64,000 bases of DNA from Betaproteobacteria bacterium (GTDB taxonomy: Bacteria > Pseudomonadota > Gammaproteobacteria > Burkholderiales > SG8-39), in NCBI GenBank assembly GCA_016210745.1, contig JACQTO010000176.1:1-64000 (forward strand), written 5' to 3'. Of this stretch, positions 19,261-28,332 are shown in pieces. The notes beneath the pieces are model-generated. The model had not been told where the DNA came from and did not search any database. It worked only from the letters and a program-made list of their open reading frames with translations. Each line of letters begins with the position of its first letter. The stretch's first letter is position 1. A program made the translations under genes and the position numbers.

Positions 19261-20142
19261 TCAAGTTTGCAGCCGCGGGTTGAGCACATCGCGCAACTGG
19301 TCGGCAACCAGGTTGATGCTGACGATGGTCGCGAGCAGCGCGATGCCCGGAAAAAAGCTTATCCAGTATTTGCCCGAAAGCATGTAGGTGAAGCCGTTCG
19401 AGATCAGCAGCCCGAGGGAAGGTTCGGTGATCGGCAGGCCCAGGCCGAGGAATGACAGCGTCGCCTCGAGCGCGATCGCCGAGGCGACCTGCACCGTGGC
19501 AACGACCATGAGGGGCGGCAGGCAGTTGGGAAGCAGGTGGCGGAAAACGATGCGTGCGTGCGAAAGCGCGAGACCCGTCGCCGCTTCGATGTATTCCTTC
19601 CTTCTTTCGACCAGCGCCGAGGCGCGCACGGTGCGCGCGTAGTAGGCCCACTGCACCGCGACCAGGGCGAAGATGATCTTGTCCACGCCCTGGCCGAGCA
19701 CAGCGAGCAGCACGAGCGCGATCAGAATCGCCGGAAACGAGAGCTGGATGTCGGCCAGGCGCATGATCAACGCGTCGAGCAGGCCGCCGAAGTACGCCGC
19801 CATAAGGCCCAGGCCCAGGCCGATCGCCAGCGCGGCGAGCGTGCTCGCAACGCCCACGAAAATGCTCGTGCGCAGGCCGTAGAAAATAGCCGAAAGCATG
19901 TCGCGGCCCTGATCGTCGGTGCCGAGCCAGTAGGTCATGCCCGCGGACGTGCCGCTCCCCGGAGGCAGGCGCGAATCCATCACGTCGAGCTGCGCCAAGT
20001 CATAGGGATTCTGCGGCGAGATCAAGGGCGCGAGTAGTGCGATGAGCAACACCAGCACGAGCAATGCCAGTCCGGCAAGCGCGATGCGGTTCTCGGAAAA
20101 ATCAACGACGATGCGTTGTAACGGCGTTTCTTCGACGGACAT
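19261..20142 (-). CDS. Peptide/nickel-type ABC transporter permease (DppC-like)
   Basis: A 293-residue permease. N-terminal helix IALAGLALLVLVLLIALLAPLISP is followed by the family segment YWLGTDDQGRDMLSAIFYGLRTS. Further helices follow, then the EAA-type coupling loop EYIEAATGLALSHARIVFRHLLPN that contacts the ATPase. The C-terminus is PGIALLATIVSINLVADQLRDVLNPR, as is usual for DppC. It is downstream of dppB by 45 bases. The ATPase genes that should follow start only at 17638, beyond an antiparallel gene. Confidence 0.93.
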   Translation of the reverse strand: MSVEETPLQRIVVDFSENRIALAGLALLVLVLLIALLAPLISPQNPYDLAQLDVMDSRLPPGSGTSAGMTYWLGTDDQGRDMLSAIFYGLRTSIFVGVASTLAALAIGLGLGLMAAYFGGLLDALIMRLADIQLSFPAILIALVLLAVLGQGVDKIIFALVAVQWAYYARTVRASALVERRKEYIEAATGLALSHARIVFRHLLPNCLPPLMVVATVQVASAIALEATLSFLGLGLPITEPSLGLLISNGFTYMLSGKYWISFFPGIALLATIVSINLVADQLRDVLNPRLQT

Positions 20143-20187
20143 GTCTGTATTAACCCACCCCCATCCCTGCCTTCTCTCTTTCCCGCC

Positions 20188-21165
20188 TCATCGCCCCGTT
20201 TCTCCGACGCGCACCCGCGGGTCGAGCAGTGAATAAACGAGGTCGACGGCGAGATTGATGAAAATGAACAGCATCACGATGATGCACAGGTAGGCGACGA
20301 TCACCGGGCGATCGAGCATATTGATCGAATCGATCAGCAGCTTGCCCATGCCGGGCCAGGCGAACACCGACTCGGTGACGACGGCAAATGCGATCACCGA
20401 TCCGAACTCCAGGCCGATCACCGTCACGATGGGAATGAGAATGTTCTTGAGGACGTGAACGAAAATCACGCGCGCGTCGGACAGGCCCTTGGCGCGGGCG
20501 AACTTGACGTAGTCCTGCTGCAGCGCCTCGCGCGTGCCGGCGCGTGTGAGCCGGATGATGAGCGAGAGCTTGAAGAGGGCAAGGTTCGCCGCCGGAAGCG
20601 CGAGGTGCGCCAGTCCCGTCCACGACAAGAAGCTGACCGCAACGCCGAAGACTTCCGTTGTCGGACCGCGGCCGCTGGATGGCAGCCAGCCCAGGTATAC
20701 CGAGAACACCATGATCAGCATCAGTCCGACCCAGAAGGTCGGCAATGAAAAGCCGAGGATCGAGCCGGTCATGATGGTTTTGCCCGCGACCGAGTCGGGT
20801 TTCAATCCGGCCCACAGCCCCAACGGAATACCCAGCACGATGGCGATCAGCATCGCGCTGGCGGCGAGTTCCAGCGTCGCGGGCATGCGCTCGAGGATGA
20901 GTTGGATCGCCGGCACGTTGAAGGCGAACGAGTTGCCCAGATCGCCATGCGCCGCCTGCTTGAGAAACACCCAGTACTGTTCCGCCAGCGGCAGATCGAG
21001 ACCCAGAGAGCGGGTGGCGCGGGCAATTTCCTCCTGGTCGGCCTGCGGATTGATCAGGATGTCGATCGGATTGCCGATCGCGAACACGCCGACGAACACG
21101 ACGAGCGACATGATGAACAGCACCAGTACGCTCTGCATCAATCGGCGGATGATGTAGACGAACAT
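20188..21165 (-). CDS. Peptide/nickel-type ABC transporter permease (DppB-like)
   Basis: A 325-residue permease from ATG 21165 (MFVYIIRRLMQSVLVLFIMS), where homology starts; the frame extends 32 codons further into repeat sequence. It has the DppB layout: N-terminal helix, periplasmic RSLGLDLPLAEQYWVFL, a core of helices, coupling loop DYVKFARAKGLSDARVIFVHVLKN and C-terminal YSLLDPRVRVGE. It lies between the binding-protein gene and dppC, but the 271 bases upstream carry a large hairpin repeat, so its expression may be separated from that of the binding protein. Confidence 0.93.
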   Translation of the reverse strand: MFVYIIRRLMQSVLVLFIMSLVVFVGVFAIGNPIDILINPQADQEEIARATRSLGLDLPLAEQYWVFLKQAAHGDLGNSFAFNVPAIQLILERMPATLELAASAMLIAIVLGIPLGLWAGLKPDSVAGKTIMTGSILGFSLPTFWVGLMLIMVFSVYLGWLPSSGRGPTTEVFGVAVSFLSWTGLAHLALPAANLALFKLSLIIRLTRAGTREALQQDYVKFARAKGLSDARVIFVHVLKNILIPIVTVIGLEFGSVIAFAVVTESVFAWPGMGKLLIDSINMLDRPVIVAYLCIIVMLFIFINLAVDLVYSLLDPRVRVGETGR

Positions 21166-21178
21166 CGTTTGCTCTTGG

Positions 21179-21329
21179 TCACTTGCAAGTTTACTGTTGA
21201 CAAATTGGGCGAAGATTTGGCTTCTAAATTCGTCTCCCCTTTTTCGCGCAGTTGCTTGCAACTGCGCGAAAAGGGGGAGATTGATAAACGGCTAAATCAG
21301 CTTCCTTGGTTCCGGGTCGTCCGGCTGAG
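21179..21329 (+). repeat. Covarying-stem repeat, copy B
   Basis: Left arm TCACTTGCAAGTTTACTGTT then GACAAATTGGGCGAAGATTT; stem 21234-21279 with CGCGCAGTTGC pairing with GCAACTGCGCG around a TT loop; right arm GATAAACGGC then CAGCTTCCTTGGTTCCGG. The stem tolerates one T/G pair. It lies between the binding-protein gene and dppB, oriented against their transcription. Confidence 0.85.
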
Positions 21330-21398
21330 GTCTCCACGTTTTGTGCATTGCTCGCAACTGCACAAAACGCGGAGATTTATCAAAGGCAAAAAATCAGC
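21330..21398 (+). repeat. Covarying-stem repeat, partial copy C
   Basis: The stem 21332-21374 pairs CTCCACGTTTTGTGCA with TGCACAAAACGCGGAG, with one bulge and one T/G pair. It is followed by GATTTATCAAAGGCAAAA, matching the start of the right arm. The left arm is absent. It directly follows copy B, so the two form a tandem pair. Confidence 0.6.
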
Positions 21399-21436
21399 GC
21401 CACGCGTTCAGGATCATCGGTTTCGGGGCGGCATTT

Positions 21437-23005
21437 TCATCGCTCGCGCACATGGTGGGCAAAAGTGTATTCGTCGGTGCGCGCGGCATACGCGAGGGCC
21501 TTGCGCATGGCCCAGATGGCGACCTGGTGGTGCAGGGGGATGACGGCGAGGTCTTTCATCGCCGCTGTCATGGCCTCGCGCGCGAGTGCCTCGCGCTTTT
21601 TCTCGTCGAGGGTTGAAAAGGCGCGTTCGAGCAGGACGTCCACTCCGGCATTGGAATAGCGCGACCAGTTCCAGGCCCCGAATCCCTTTTGCGCATCGGG
21701 CGTTGCGACCAGCGCGCGCAAGGCGAGGTCGGCCGAATACGATCCCCAGCCGAGCATTGCAAAAGCGAACTCGCCGGCGCGCGCCTTCGACAAGTACACG
21801 TTGACCGGCATGGTTTCGACGCGCGCGTTGATGCCGACCCGGGCGAACATCTGCGCCACGGCCTGCGCGATCTGCTCGTCGTTGACATAGCGGTTGTTGG
21901 GCGCGGCGAGGGTCATCGCAAAACCGCCGGGAAACCCCGCTTCGGCAAGGAGCTTCTTTGCCCCGTCCGGGTCGAAGCGCTCGGGCTTGAGATTGGACGC
22001 ATGGCCGAAAACCGGCGGTGCGACCACATTAGTCGCGGGCAGCGCCGCGCCGTCCATGAGGCGCTCGACGATCGCCTGCCGATTGATCGCCTTGGACAGC
22101 GCCAGTTTGACCCGAGGGTCCTTGAACGGATTGGCCGCCAATGGTTTGCCCGATTTGTCGGCAAGCGAAGGCGGATGATCGCGGCCCTGGTCAAGGTGAA
22201 AAAATATCGTGCGCCACGAGACCTTCTGCTCGATCTTTACCCGGGCATTGGCGCGAAGCCGCGAGATGTCGGCGGTGGGAATCTGTTCGATGAGGTCGAG
22301 GTCGCCCGCGAGCAGCGCCGCCAGTCGCGCAGGGTCGCTGGGCATGATGCGGAAAGTCACGCGCTCCCAGGGTGTGCCCTTTCCCTTTTCATTGCCCCAA
22401 TAAGCGTCGTTGCGCGCCAGCTCCACACGGTCGCCGCGCGCGAAGCGCACGAACTTGAATGGCCCGGTGCCGACCATGGCCCGGCCGTTGTTGAAGTCCT
22501 CGGTGGCGGCATTGGCGGCGGCGCGGCGCGAGACGATGAACACCGAATTGAGGTCGGGCGGGATCATTGCATAGGCCGTGGCGGTCTTCACCCGCAGCGT
22601 ATGCGCATCGACCACTTGTTTGGCGACGATGCGCTGCACGAAGCTCGCGAACTGGCCATTGGGCACGCGCGCGGCGCGCTCGAGCGAAAACACCACATCG
22701 TCGGCGGTGAAGGCGGTTCCGTCGTGGAACTTGACGCCTTGGCGCAGCCGGAACTCCCAGGTGGTGGCGTCCAGGGCGCGCCACGATACGGCAAGCCCCG
22801 GAATCAAGCGCGTGTTTTCATCGACGTGGACCAGGGCGTCGAACACGTGCCAGCCGATGTTGTTGTTGGAGACGATGTTCTGGTGATGGGGATCGACCGA
22901 GGTGACGTCGGCAGCCATGCCGATGCGCAGCGCGGCGGCGACTGCAAAGTGCGCCGGCAGGACGAGACACAACGCGCAGGCAAGAAAGAAGACTCGCTGA
23001 GGCAT
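21437..23005 (-). CDS. Peptide/nickel-type ABC transporter substrate-binding protein
   Basis: A 522-residue protein of the SBP_bac_5 family. The signal peptide ends PAHFAVAA; then LRIGMAADVTSVDPHHQN, the family signature FRLRQGVKFHDGTAFTADDVVFSLERA and FKDPRVKLALSKAINRQAIVERLMDGAA. These proteins bind peptides, nickel-chelates or glutathione; the ligand is unknown. It is the first gene of the leftward transporter set SBP-dppB-dppC-(gap)-dppD-dppF. Hairpin repeats lie on both sides, at 23.0 kb upstream and 21.2 kb downstream. Confidence 0.93.
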   Translation of the reverse strand: MPQRVFFLACALCLVLPAHFAVAAALRIGMAADVTSVDPHHQNIVSNNNIGWHVFDALVHVDENTRLIPGLAVSWRALDATTWEFRLRQGVKFHDGTAFTADDVVFSLERAARVPNGQFASFVQRIVAKQVVDAHTLRVKTATAYAMIPPDLNSVFIVSRRAAANAATEDFNNGRAMVGTGPFKFVRFARGDRVELARNDAYWGNEKGKGTPWERVTFRIMPSDPARLAALLAGDLDLIEQIPTADISRLRANARVKIEQKVSWRTIFFHLDQGRDHPPSLADKSGKPLAANPFKDPRVKLALSKAINRQAIVERLMDGAALPATNVVAPPVFGHASNLKPERFDPDGAKKLLAEAGFPGGFAMTLAAPNNRYVNDEQIAQAVAQMFARVGINARVETMPVNVYLSKARAGEFAFAMLGWGSYSADLALRALVATPDAQKGFGAWNWSRYSNAGVDVLLERAFSTLDEKKREALAREAMTAAMKDLAVIPLHHQVAIWAMRKALAYAARTDEYTFAHHVRER

Positions 23006-23016
23006 CGTGCGGCTTA

Positions 23017-23166
23017 GTCACTTACGAAATTTACTGTTCACAAATTCGGCGAAGAGTTGGTTTCTAAATTCGTCTCCCCCTTTCATACGGTTGCTTGCAA
23101 CCGTATGAAAGGGGGAGATTGATAAAAGGCAAAACCAGCTTCCCTGGTTCCGGCTCGTGCGGCTCA
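23017..23166 (+). repeat. Covarying-stem repeat, copy D
   Basis: The stem 23074-23117 is perfect over 21 bp: CTCCCCCTTTCATACGG then TTGC pairs with GCAACCGTATG then AAAGGGGGAG around a TT loop. The arms match the other copies (TTTACTGTTCACAAATT, GGCGAAGAGTTGG, GATAAAAGGCAAAACCAG). The right arm can also pair AACCAG with CTGGTT. It sits in the promoter region of the ABC binding-protein gene. Confidence 0.87.
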
Positions 23167-23222
23167 GGATGAAAAACATTGACGGCACGCGCATTCGTTG
23201 CCCCCTGCCGATGGAAGCGCGA

Positions 23223-25280
23223 TTATAGGTCGAGGGGCTCTTTCGGGCCACCGGCGAGCAGCGTGTGCCACATTCGGCGGTAAGCGGATTCCAACGCACG
23301 CGTGAATTTTGCGTAATCGGCCAGCGGCGAAGCGGCAAAGCGCTCGCGCAAGGTTTGTCTCAAGTCTGCCAGGCGCGCGCGGTCGCGCGCCAGCGCGCCG
23401 GCAATCGCTACGTACGCTTGCTCGTCTTGCGCGATGAGCTCGCCCAGGCCGAGGTTGGCCAACATGCTCGTGGTCTGGCGACCGGCGATCAATTTCTGCT
23501 CGAGCGTCACTATCGGAACGCCCATCCACAGAGCCTCGAAGCTGGTCATGCCGCCGCCAAACGGATAGGGGTCGAGCGCAATATCCACGTCGTGATAGGC
23601 GAACGCGGCATGCTCGATCGGAACGAAGGGCCACAGCTCGACGCGGTCTGCGGGAATGCCGCAGCGTTCGGCGAGCGCAAGGAAACGCTCGCGATTGGCA
23701 GAGTCGCTCAGTCCCACCGCCTGCAAATACAGAACCGAATCCGGCACCGCGGCAAGAATCTTCGCCCACAGGGAGAGCACGCGCGGTCCCAACTTGGCCA
23801 GATTATTGAAGCAGCCGAAGGTCACCTGGCCGGCAGTCGAGGCCGGCAGCTCGTTGGGCTCGGGCATTGCGTGTGTCGGCTGGTAGCAGAATCGGGTATC
23901 GGGCAGGCGTACCAACTTTTCGACGAAGTAACGGTCCTGCCCCGGAGGCGAAGAGTAACTGTCGGTGATGAAGTAGTCGACGCTCTCCACGCCGGTGGTG
24001 GCGAAGTAACCGAGCCAACTCACCTGCAGCGGTGCGGGCCGGCGCGCCAGCGCGAGCAGCCGCTGGTGCGAGGTGTGCCCGGACAGGTCAACCAAAATAT
24101 CGATGTCGTCCGCCTGTATGCGTGCCGCAAGCGCCGCATCGTCAAGCGAAGCGACTTCGCGCCACTGGTGGGCGGCTCGCCGCACGCGCTCGGTTACGGC
24201 ATCGGCGCCTGGGAAGTTGTGGTAACAGAAGATCTCCACCGCGGCGGGATCGTGACGCTCGATCACCGGCAGGAACAAGGCGGTCACCGGGTGGCGGTGG
24301 AAATCCGGAGACAGGTAACCCACGCGAAGCCGCCGCTGGCGGTCCGGCGCGGGAATGGGAGCCGGTGCGCGCGGATAGTGTCGCGCGGCATAGCGTTCGC
24401 CCCAGCGGCGATGGGCCTCGAACACGGCCTGCGGCGTGCAGTTCTCGTCGTAGATGAGGCCCGCGACCAGGCTGGAAGCGATATTGGCGTCCTCGGGATC
24501 GAGTTCGAGCGCTGCGCGATAGCAGCTTACCGCCTCGTCCATTCGCCCGAGCCTGTTATAGCAATTGCCCAGGCCCCAGTGCGCGGGCGCCGTATCGCGC
24601 CGCGCCTCGATGATGGAGGTGTAATGCTCGGCTGCTTCGCTCCAGCGATCGCGGCTCTCCAGTGCGTGCGCGAGCGCGAGCCGGGAGGCGAGCGGATCCG
24701 GAGCGAACTGCCAGTGATCCGCGAGCAGCGCTATGCCCTCGTCGTAGCCAAGCATATCGCCGGGCGGCTGGTCGGCTTGTGCAATCAGCGCGCGGGCCAG
24801 TTCATGCCGTGCCGCCTCACTCGATTTGTCGAGCTCGAAAGCGTGCCGAAACGCGACAATCGCCTCGCGGCCCCGGCTGCGCTGCGCCTCCGCCTTGCCG
24901 AGGTTGAACCAGGCATCGAAACGCTCCGGACCAAGCTGCAGCGCGCGCGAAAAAGCGGCTGCCGCCGGCTCGAACTCTTCCAGCGCCACCAGCACGTTGC
25001 CCAGATTGAAATAGAACAGCGCGACACCCGAATCGATCGCAATGGCCCGATTGATGTATTTCAGCGCCGCGGTTTGATCTCCGCGCTGGTGTGCAATCAG
25101 GCCGAGCAGGTGCAGCGCCGAAGCGTTGCGCGGGTCGCGCCGCAGTATCGCCTCGTAGCAGCGTTGCGCTTCTTCAAGGCGCCCGGCTTCATGCGCAGTG
25201 ATCGCCTGTTCCAGCGCAGCGGCGACGCCCGGCCCGTCCTGTCGGGCGAGGGCGCGGCGGATGCTATCCAGCAGAGACAT
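23223..25280 (-). CDS. TPR protein with OGT/SPINDLY-like glycosyltransferase domain
   Basis: A 685-residue protein from ATG 25280. Residues 10-270 are tetratricopeptide repeats, e.g. [20 protein letters not shown] and [20 protein letters not shown]. The C-terminal 380 residues match O-GlcNAc transferases: [19 protein letters not shown] with the conserved His, [27 protein letters not shown] and [20 protein letters not shown] for UDP-sugar binding. It should transfer a sugar to Ser/Thr of a protein or to a related acceptor; bacterial targets are mostly unknown. The start overlaps the end of suhB by 17 bases, so the two are probably co-transcribed. Confidence 0.88.
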   Translation of the reverse strand: MSLLDSIRRALARQDGPGVAAALEQAITAHEAGRLEEAQRCYEAILRRDPRNASALHLLGLIAHQRGDQTAALKYINRAIAIDSGVALFYFNLGNVLVALEEFEPAAAAFSRALQLGPERFDAWFNLGKAEAQRSRGREAIVAFRHAFELDKSSEAARHELARALIAQADQPPGDMLGYDEGIALLADHWQFAPDPLASRLALAHALESRDRWSEAAEHYTSIIEARRDTAPAHWGLGNCYNRLGRMDEAVSCYRAALELDPEDANIASSLVAGLIYDENCTPQAVFEAHRRWGERYAARHYPRAPAPIPAPDRQRRLRVGYLSPDFHRHPVTALFLPVIERHDPAAVEIFCYHNFPGADAVTERVRRAAHQWREVASLDDAALAARIQADDIDILVDLSGHTSHQRLLALARRPAPLQVSWLGYFATTGVESVDYFITDSYSSPPGQDRYFVEKLVRLPDTRFCYQPTHAMPEPNELPASTAGQVTFGCFNNLAKLGPRVLSLWAKILAAVPDSVLYLQAVGLSDSANRERFLALAERCGIPADRVELWPFVPIEHAAFAYHDVDIALDPYPFGGGMTSFEALWMGVPIVTLEQKLIAGRQTTSMLANLGLGELIAQDEQAYVAIAGALARDRARLADLRQTLRERFAASPLADYAKFTRALESAYRRMWHTLLAGGPKEPLDL

Positions 25281-26064
25281 TAGGCGCGATAATTCGCAGC
25301 AGTTGCGCGAAGACCTTGGGATTGCCGCAGACGATGCAGCCGGAATCGAGGTAGCCGGATTCGCCGTCGAAATCGGCAACCAGGCCGCCGGCCTCCTGGA
25401 TCAAAAGCGACCCGGCGGCCATGTCCCAGGGCGAAAGACCGAATTCCCAGAAACCGTCGAGCCGGCCGGCTGCGACGTAAGCGAGGTCGAGCGCGGCCGC
25501 TCCGGCGCGGCGCACGCCGGCGCACTTGGAGGTCACTTCGCGCAGCATCGCCAGGTAGCGGTCCAGTCGGGTGAAATCGCGAAACGGGAATCCGGTGCCG
25601 ATCAGTGCCTCGCGCATGGAAGTGCGTTTCGAGACGCGCAGGCGCCGGTCATTGAGAAAAGCGCCGCGTCCGCGGCTGGCGGTAAAGAGTTCGTTGCTCG
25701 CCGGATCGTAGACGACCGCCTGCGTGATCATCCCCTTGTGCTGCAGGCCGATCGACACGGCATACTGCGGAAAGCCATGGATGAAGTTGGTCGTTCCGTC
25801 GAGCGGATCGATGATCCAGGTGTACTCGGACTTGTTTGCGCCGCCGCCGGATCGTCCCGACTCCTCTGCTAGAATCGCGTGGTCCGGGAAGGCGCGCAAC
25901 AGTACGTCGATGATCGCCAATTCCGCTTCCTTGTCGGCTTCGGTGACGAAATCGTTTTGGCGCTTGCGTGTGACCGACAGGGCGTCCAGGTCGCGCGCGG
26001 CGCGATTGATCACCGAACCGGCCCGCCGCGCGGCTTTCACCGCAATGGTGAGCATCGGATGCAT
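25264..26064 (-). CDS. suhB: Inositol-1-monophosphatase family protein SuhB
   Basis: A 266-residue metal-dependent phosphatase. The metal-site motifs are [25 protein letters not shown] and [15 protein letters not shown], in the usual order and spacing. In enterobacteria SuhB is also part of the rRNA antitermination complex with NusA. The adjacency to trmJ, which is divergent 56 bases away, and then cysE-isc is a conserved order in beta- and gammaproteobacteria, which supports the name. The 3' end overlaps the OGT-like gene. Confidence 0.93.
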   Translation of the reverse strand: MHPMLTIAVKAARRAGSVINRAARDLDALSVTRKRQNDFVTEADKEAELAIIDVLLRAFPDHAILAEESGRSGGGANKSEYTWIIDPLDGTTNFIHGFPQYAVSIGLQHKGMITQAVVYDPASNELFTASRGRGAFLNDRRLRVSKRTSMREALIGTGFPFRDFTRLDRYLAMLREVTSKCAGVRRAGAAALDLAYVAAGRLDGFWEFGLSPWDMAAGSLLIQEAGGLVADFDGESGYLDSGCIVCGNPKVFAQLLRIIAPNVSAG

Positions 26065-26120
26065 ATTCGTCGTTATTGTCCGGAAAGAAGAGCGGTTAAA
26101 TTGCAGCGCGCCATTCTAAT

Positions 26121-26885
26121 ATGAACGAATTCGAACCGCTCTCCCGAATCCGTGTCGTTCTCGCGCAGCCTTCGCATCCGGGCAACATGGGAGCGGCCGC
26201 GCGCGCGATGAAGACGATGGGTCTCCAGCGCCTTTATCTGGTGCGCCCGCGCCGGGCCGTGGATGAGCAGGCGCTTGCCATGTCGGCGAACGCGGTCGAC
26301 GTCCTCCAGCGGGCGGTGGTCTGCGCGAGCCTCGATGAGGCGCTTGAGGGCACAGCGCTGCAGATCGCGTTCAGCGCGCGGCCGCGCGATCTTTCGCACC
26401 CGGCTCTCGAAGCACGTGAGGCTGCGGGGGAGGCGCTCGTTTGCGCGAGCTCGCAGGAAGTGGCCCTGGTTTTCGGCAACGAACTCGCGGGTCTGGCCAA
26501 CGACGAAGTGATGCGGTGCAACCGGCTCGCCTACATTCCCGCGGATCCCGCTTGCTCGTCGCTGAATCTGGCCGCCGCGGTGCAGGTGGTGGCCTACGAG
26601 GTGCGTCTGGCAGCCAGCGCAGCCGGCGGGGCGCAGCCGGTGCCCGAGGCGCAGTTTCCTCGCCATGAGGAGGTTGAGAAGTTCTACGCTCATCTGGAAC
26701 GTAGCCTGTACGCCAGCGGGTTCTTGCATCCGCAGTACCCGCGCCGTCTCATGGAACGGCTGCGCCGGCTGTTCAGCCGAACCCGGCTTGAACAGGACGA
26801 AGTCAATATCTTGCGCGGCATGCTCAGCCAGTGGGATCGCCAAGGCCCCCCGGGACCCAAGGGAGGGGGACATAATAATAGTTGA
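26121..26885 (+). CDS. trmJ: tRNA (cytidine/uridine-2'-O)-methyltransferase TrmJ
   Basis: A 254-residue SPOUT methyltransferase that modifies position 32 of the anticodon loop. It opens with IRVVLAQPSHPGNMGAAARAMKTMGL (the family N-G-A-R region) and has the knot motifs LVFGNELAGLANDEV and LAYIPADPACSSLNLAAAVQVVAYEV. The C-terminal helical extension of TrmJ (EEVEKFYAHLERSLYASGFL) is present. The stop codon TGA lies inside an IscR-like box that serves the next gene. Confidence 0.93.
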   Translation: MNEFEPLSRIRVVLAQPSHPGNMGAAARAMKTMGLQRLYLVRPRRAVDEQALAMSANAVDVLQRAVVCASLDEALEGTALQIAFSARPRDLSHPALEAREAAGEALVCASSQEVALVFGNELAGLANDEVMRCNRLAYIPADPACSSLNLAAAVQVVAYEVRLAASAAGGAQPVPEAQFPRHEEVEKFYAHLERSLYASGFLHPQYPRRLMERLRRLFSRTRLEQDEVNILRGMLSQWDRQGPPGPKGGGHNNS

Positions 26886-26925
26886 CTCAACCACTCGGAT
26901 ATATAATAATGGCTTGACAGATATA
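26878..26925 (+). promoter_or_regulatory. Candidate promoter and IscR-like box of cysE
   Basis: Bases 26878-26902 form a 25-base imperfect dyad, ATAGTTGACT - 5 bases - ACTCGGATAT. It agrees at about 21 of 25 positions with the E. coli type 1 IscR site as I recall it, counting degenerate positions. The same half-site, ATAGTTGAC, stands before iscR in this window. TTGACT could act as -35 with TAATAA 16 bases further on; the TATAAT overlapping it is only 14 away. A second TTGACA is at about 26914. A link of cysteine synthesis to Fe-S status is inferred. Confidence 0.55.
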
Positions 26926-26936
26926 GAAGAAACATC

Positions 26937-27686
26937 ATGTTCAAGCGGCTCCGAGACGATATCGACAGCATATTCGAGCGCGACCCAGCAGCGCGAAATA
27001 CGTGGGAGATCATCACCTGTTACCCCGGGTTCCATGCGCTGCTGTTTCACCGCGTCGCGCACTGGCTCTGGAAAGCCGGATTGCGCTGGTTTGGCCGGCT
27101 GGTTTCCCATATGGGCCGCTTCTTCACCGGCATCGAAATTCACCCCGGGGCCGCTATCGGTCGACGCGTATTTATCGACCATGGCATGGGCGTCGTGATC
27201 GGCGAGACCGCTGAGATCGGCGACGAATGCACCCTCTACCATGGCGTGACGCTGGGCGGCACGAGTTGGAACAAGGGCAAACGCCACCCGACGCTGGGAC
27301 GCGGTGTGGTCATCGGCGCCGGTGCCAAGGTGCTCGGTCCAATCCTGGTCGGCGACGGGGCAAGGATCGGCTCCAATGCCGTGGTGGTTAAGGATGTTCC
27401 TCCGGGGGCCACGGCGGTAGGCATTCCGGCGCGAATAATCGTTGACGCGCAGGACAAGGCACGCGAAGAAAAGGCGGCCAAGCTCGGGTTTTCGGCTTAT
27501 GCGGTCACGCGGGACGATGATCCCGTGTCAAAGGCGCTGCAGGGCTTACTCGATCATTCCGTTGAAGCGGATAAGCGTATCGAACAGATTCTGCGGGAGG
27601 TTGAAGAACTTAGACGCCAGTCGAGGCAAGGGCAGCAGGCGCCAATGCCGCCGATGCGGGCCGAACCGCGGATCGTCAAGAAGTAG
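26937..27686 (+). CDS. cysE: Serine O-acetyltransferase CysE
   Basis: A 249-residue enzyme that makes O-acetylserine, the precursor of cysteine. The helical N-terminal half ([37 protein letters not shown]) is followed by the left-handed beta-helix: [40 protein letters not shown] with the catalytic HGVTLGG, and [20 protein letters not shown]. The last 60 residues after ARIIVD form a charged tail longer than in the short enterobacterial form. It is directly upstream of iscR, as in many betaproteobacteria, and carries its own IscR-like box. Confidence 0.94.
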   Translation: MFKRLRDDIDSIFERDPAARNTWEIITCYPGFHALLFHRVAHWLWKAGLRWFGRLVSHMGRFFTGIEIHPGAAIGRRVFIDHGMGVVIGETAEIGDECTLYHGVTLGGTSWNKGKRHPTLGRGVVIGAGAKVLGPILVGDGARIGSNAVVVKDVPPGATAVGIPARIIVDAQDKAREEKAAKLGFSAYAVTRDDDPVSKALQGLLDHSVEADKRIEQILREVEELRRQSRQGQQAPMPPMRAEPRIVKK

Positions 27687-27711
27687 AGGGCAACAGGGGG
27701 TTCATAAAAAA

Positions 27712-27761
27712 ATAGTTGACCAAATTGCTCGGGTTCAATATACTTGACACGATTGCTCGGG
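27712..27761 (+). promoter_or_regulatory. iscR promoter with two IscR-like repeats
   Basis: A near-consensus promoter: TTGACC at 27716-27721, a 17-base spacer and TATACT at 27739-27744. Overlapping it are two direct repeats, TTGACCAAATTGCTCGGG (27716-27733) and TTGACACGATTGCTCGGG (27744-27761). The first, with ATAG before it, fits about 20 of 25 positions of the type 1 IscR site as recalled. Binding of Fe-S-loaded IscR here would block the polymerase, as in autorepression of isc operons. Confidence 0.72.
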
Positions 27762-27782
27762 AATTGAAACAGGAGGCAACTC

Positions 27783-28262
27783 ATGAGATTGACTACTAAA
27801 GGACGCTTTACCGTTACTGCAATGCTCGATATCGCGATGCGCCATGGCCATGGGCCGGTGACGCTGGCGGGTATCAGTCGCAGGCAGGAGATTTCGCTGT
27901 CGTACCTGGAGCAACTGTTCGGCAAGTTGCGGCGGCACGCTCTGGTCGAGAGCGTACGCGGGCCCGGGGGCGGATATACGCTTGCGCGCGACCTGGACAA
28001 GATTTCAGTCGCCGAAATCATCTCCGCGGTCGACGAGCCGCTCGATGCGACCCAGTGCGGCGGCTTGGAAAACTGCCAGGACGAGCACCGCTGCATGACT
28101 CATGAGTTGTGGGCGAAGCTCAATGACAAGATTTTCGAGTACCTTGACTCGGTGACCCTCGCCGACCTGGTTGCCGCGCAACGCGCCAAGCTCGAGCAAA
28201 AACGCGCCGAGGTGCTGCGGGATAAACGTCCCGACGCGAAGGAAATGACAGTATCGGCTTGA
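27783..28262 (+). CDS. iscR: Fe-S cluster regulator IscR
   Basis: A 159-residue Rrf2-family repressor. The N-terminal winged helix reads [38 protein letters not shown] and [17 protein letters not shown]. Cys92, Cys98 and Cys104 lie in the sensing loop, the same positions as the cluster ligands in E. coli IscR. AGGAGG precedes the ATG. The first gene of the isc operon, it should repress its own promoter when loaded with a [2Fe-2S] cluster and relieve it when clusters are scarce. Confidence 0.96.
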   Translation: MRLTTKGRFTVTAMLDIAMRHGHGPVTLAGISRRQEISLSYLEQLFGKLRRHALVESVRGPGGGYTLARDLDKISVAEIISAVDEPLDATQCGGLENCQDEHRCMTHELWAKLNDKIFEYLDSVTLADLVAAQRAKLEQKRAEVLRDKRPDAKEMTVSA

Positions 28263-28332
28263 GCGGCGCTCAGGCCCTGGGGAGCAGTGCAATTCGCAGG
28301 CTTGTGGAAAACAAATAGGCGAACCGACGAAT

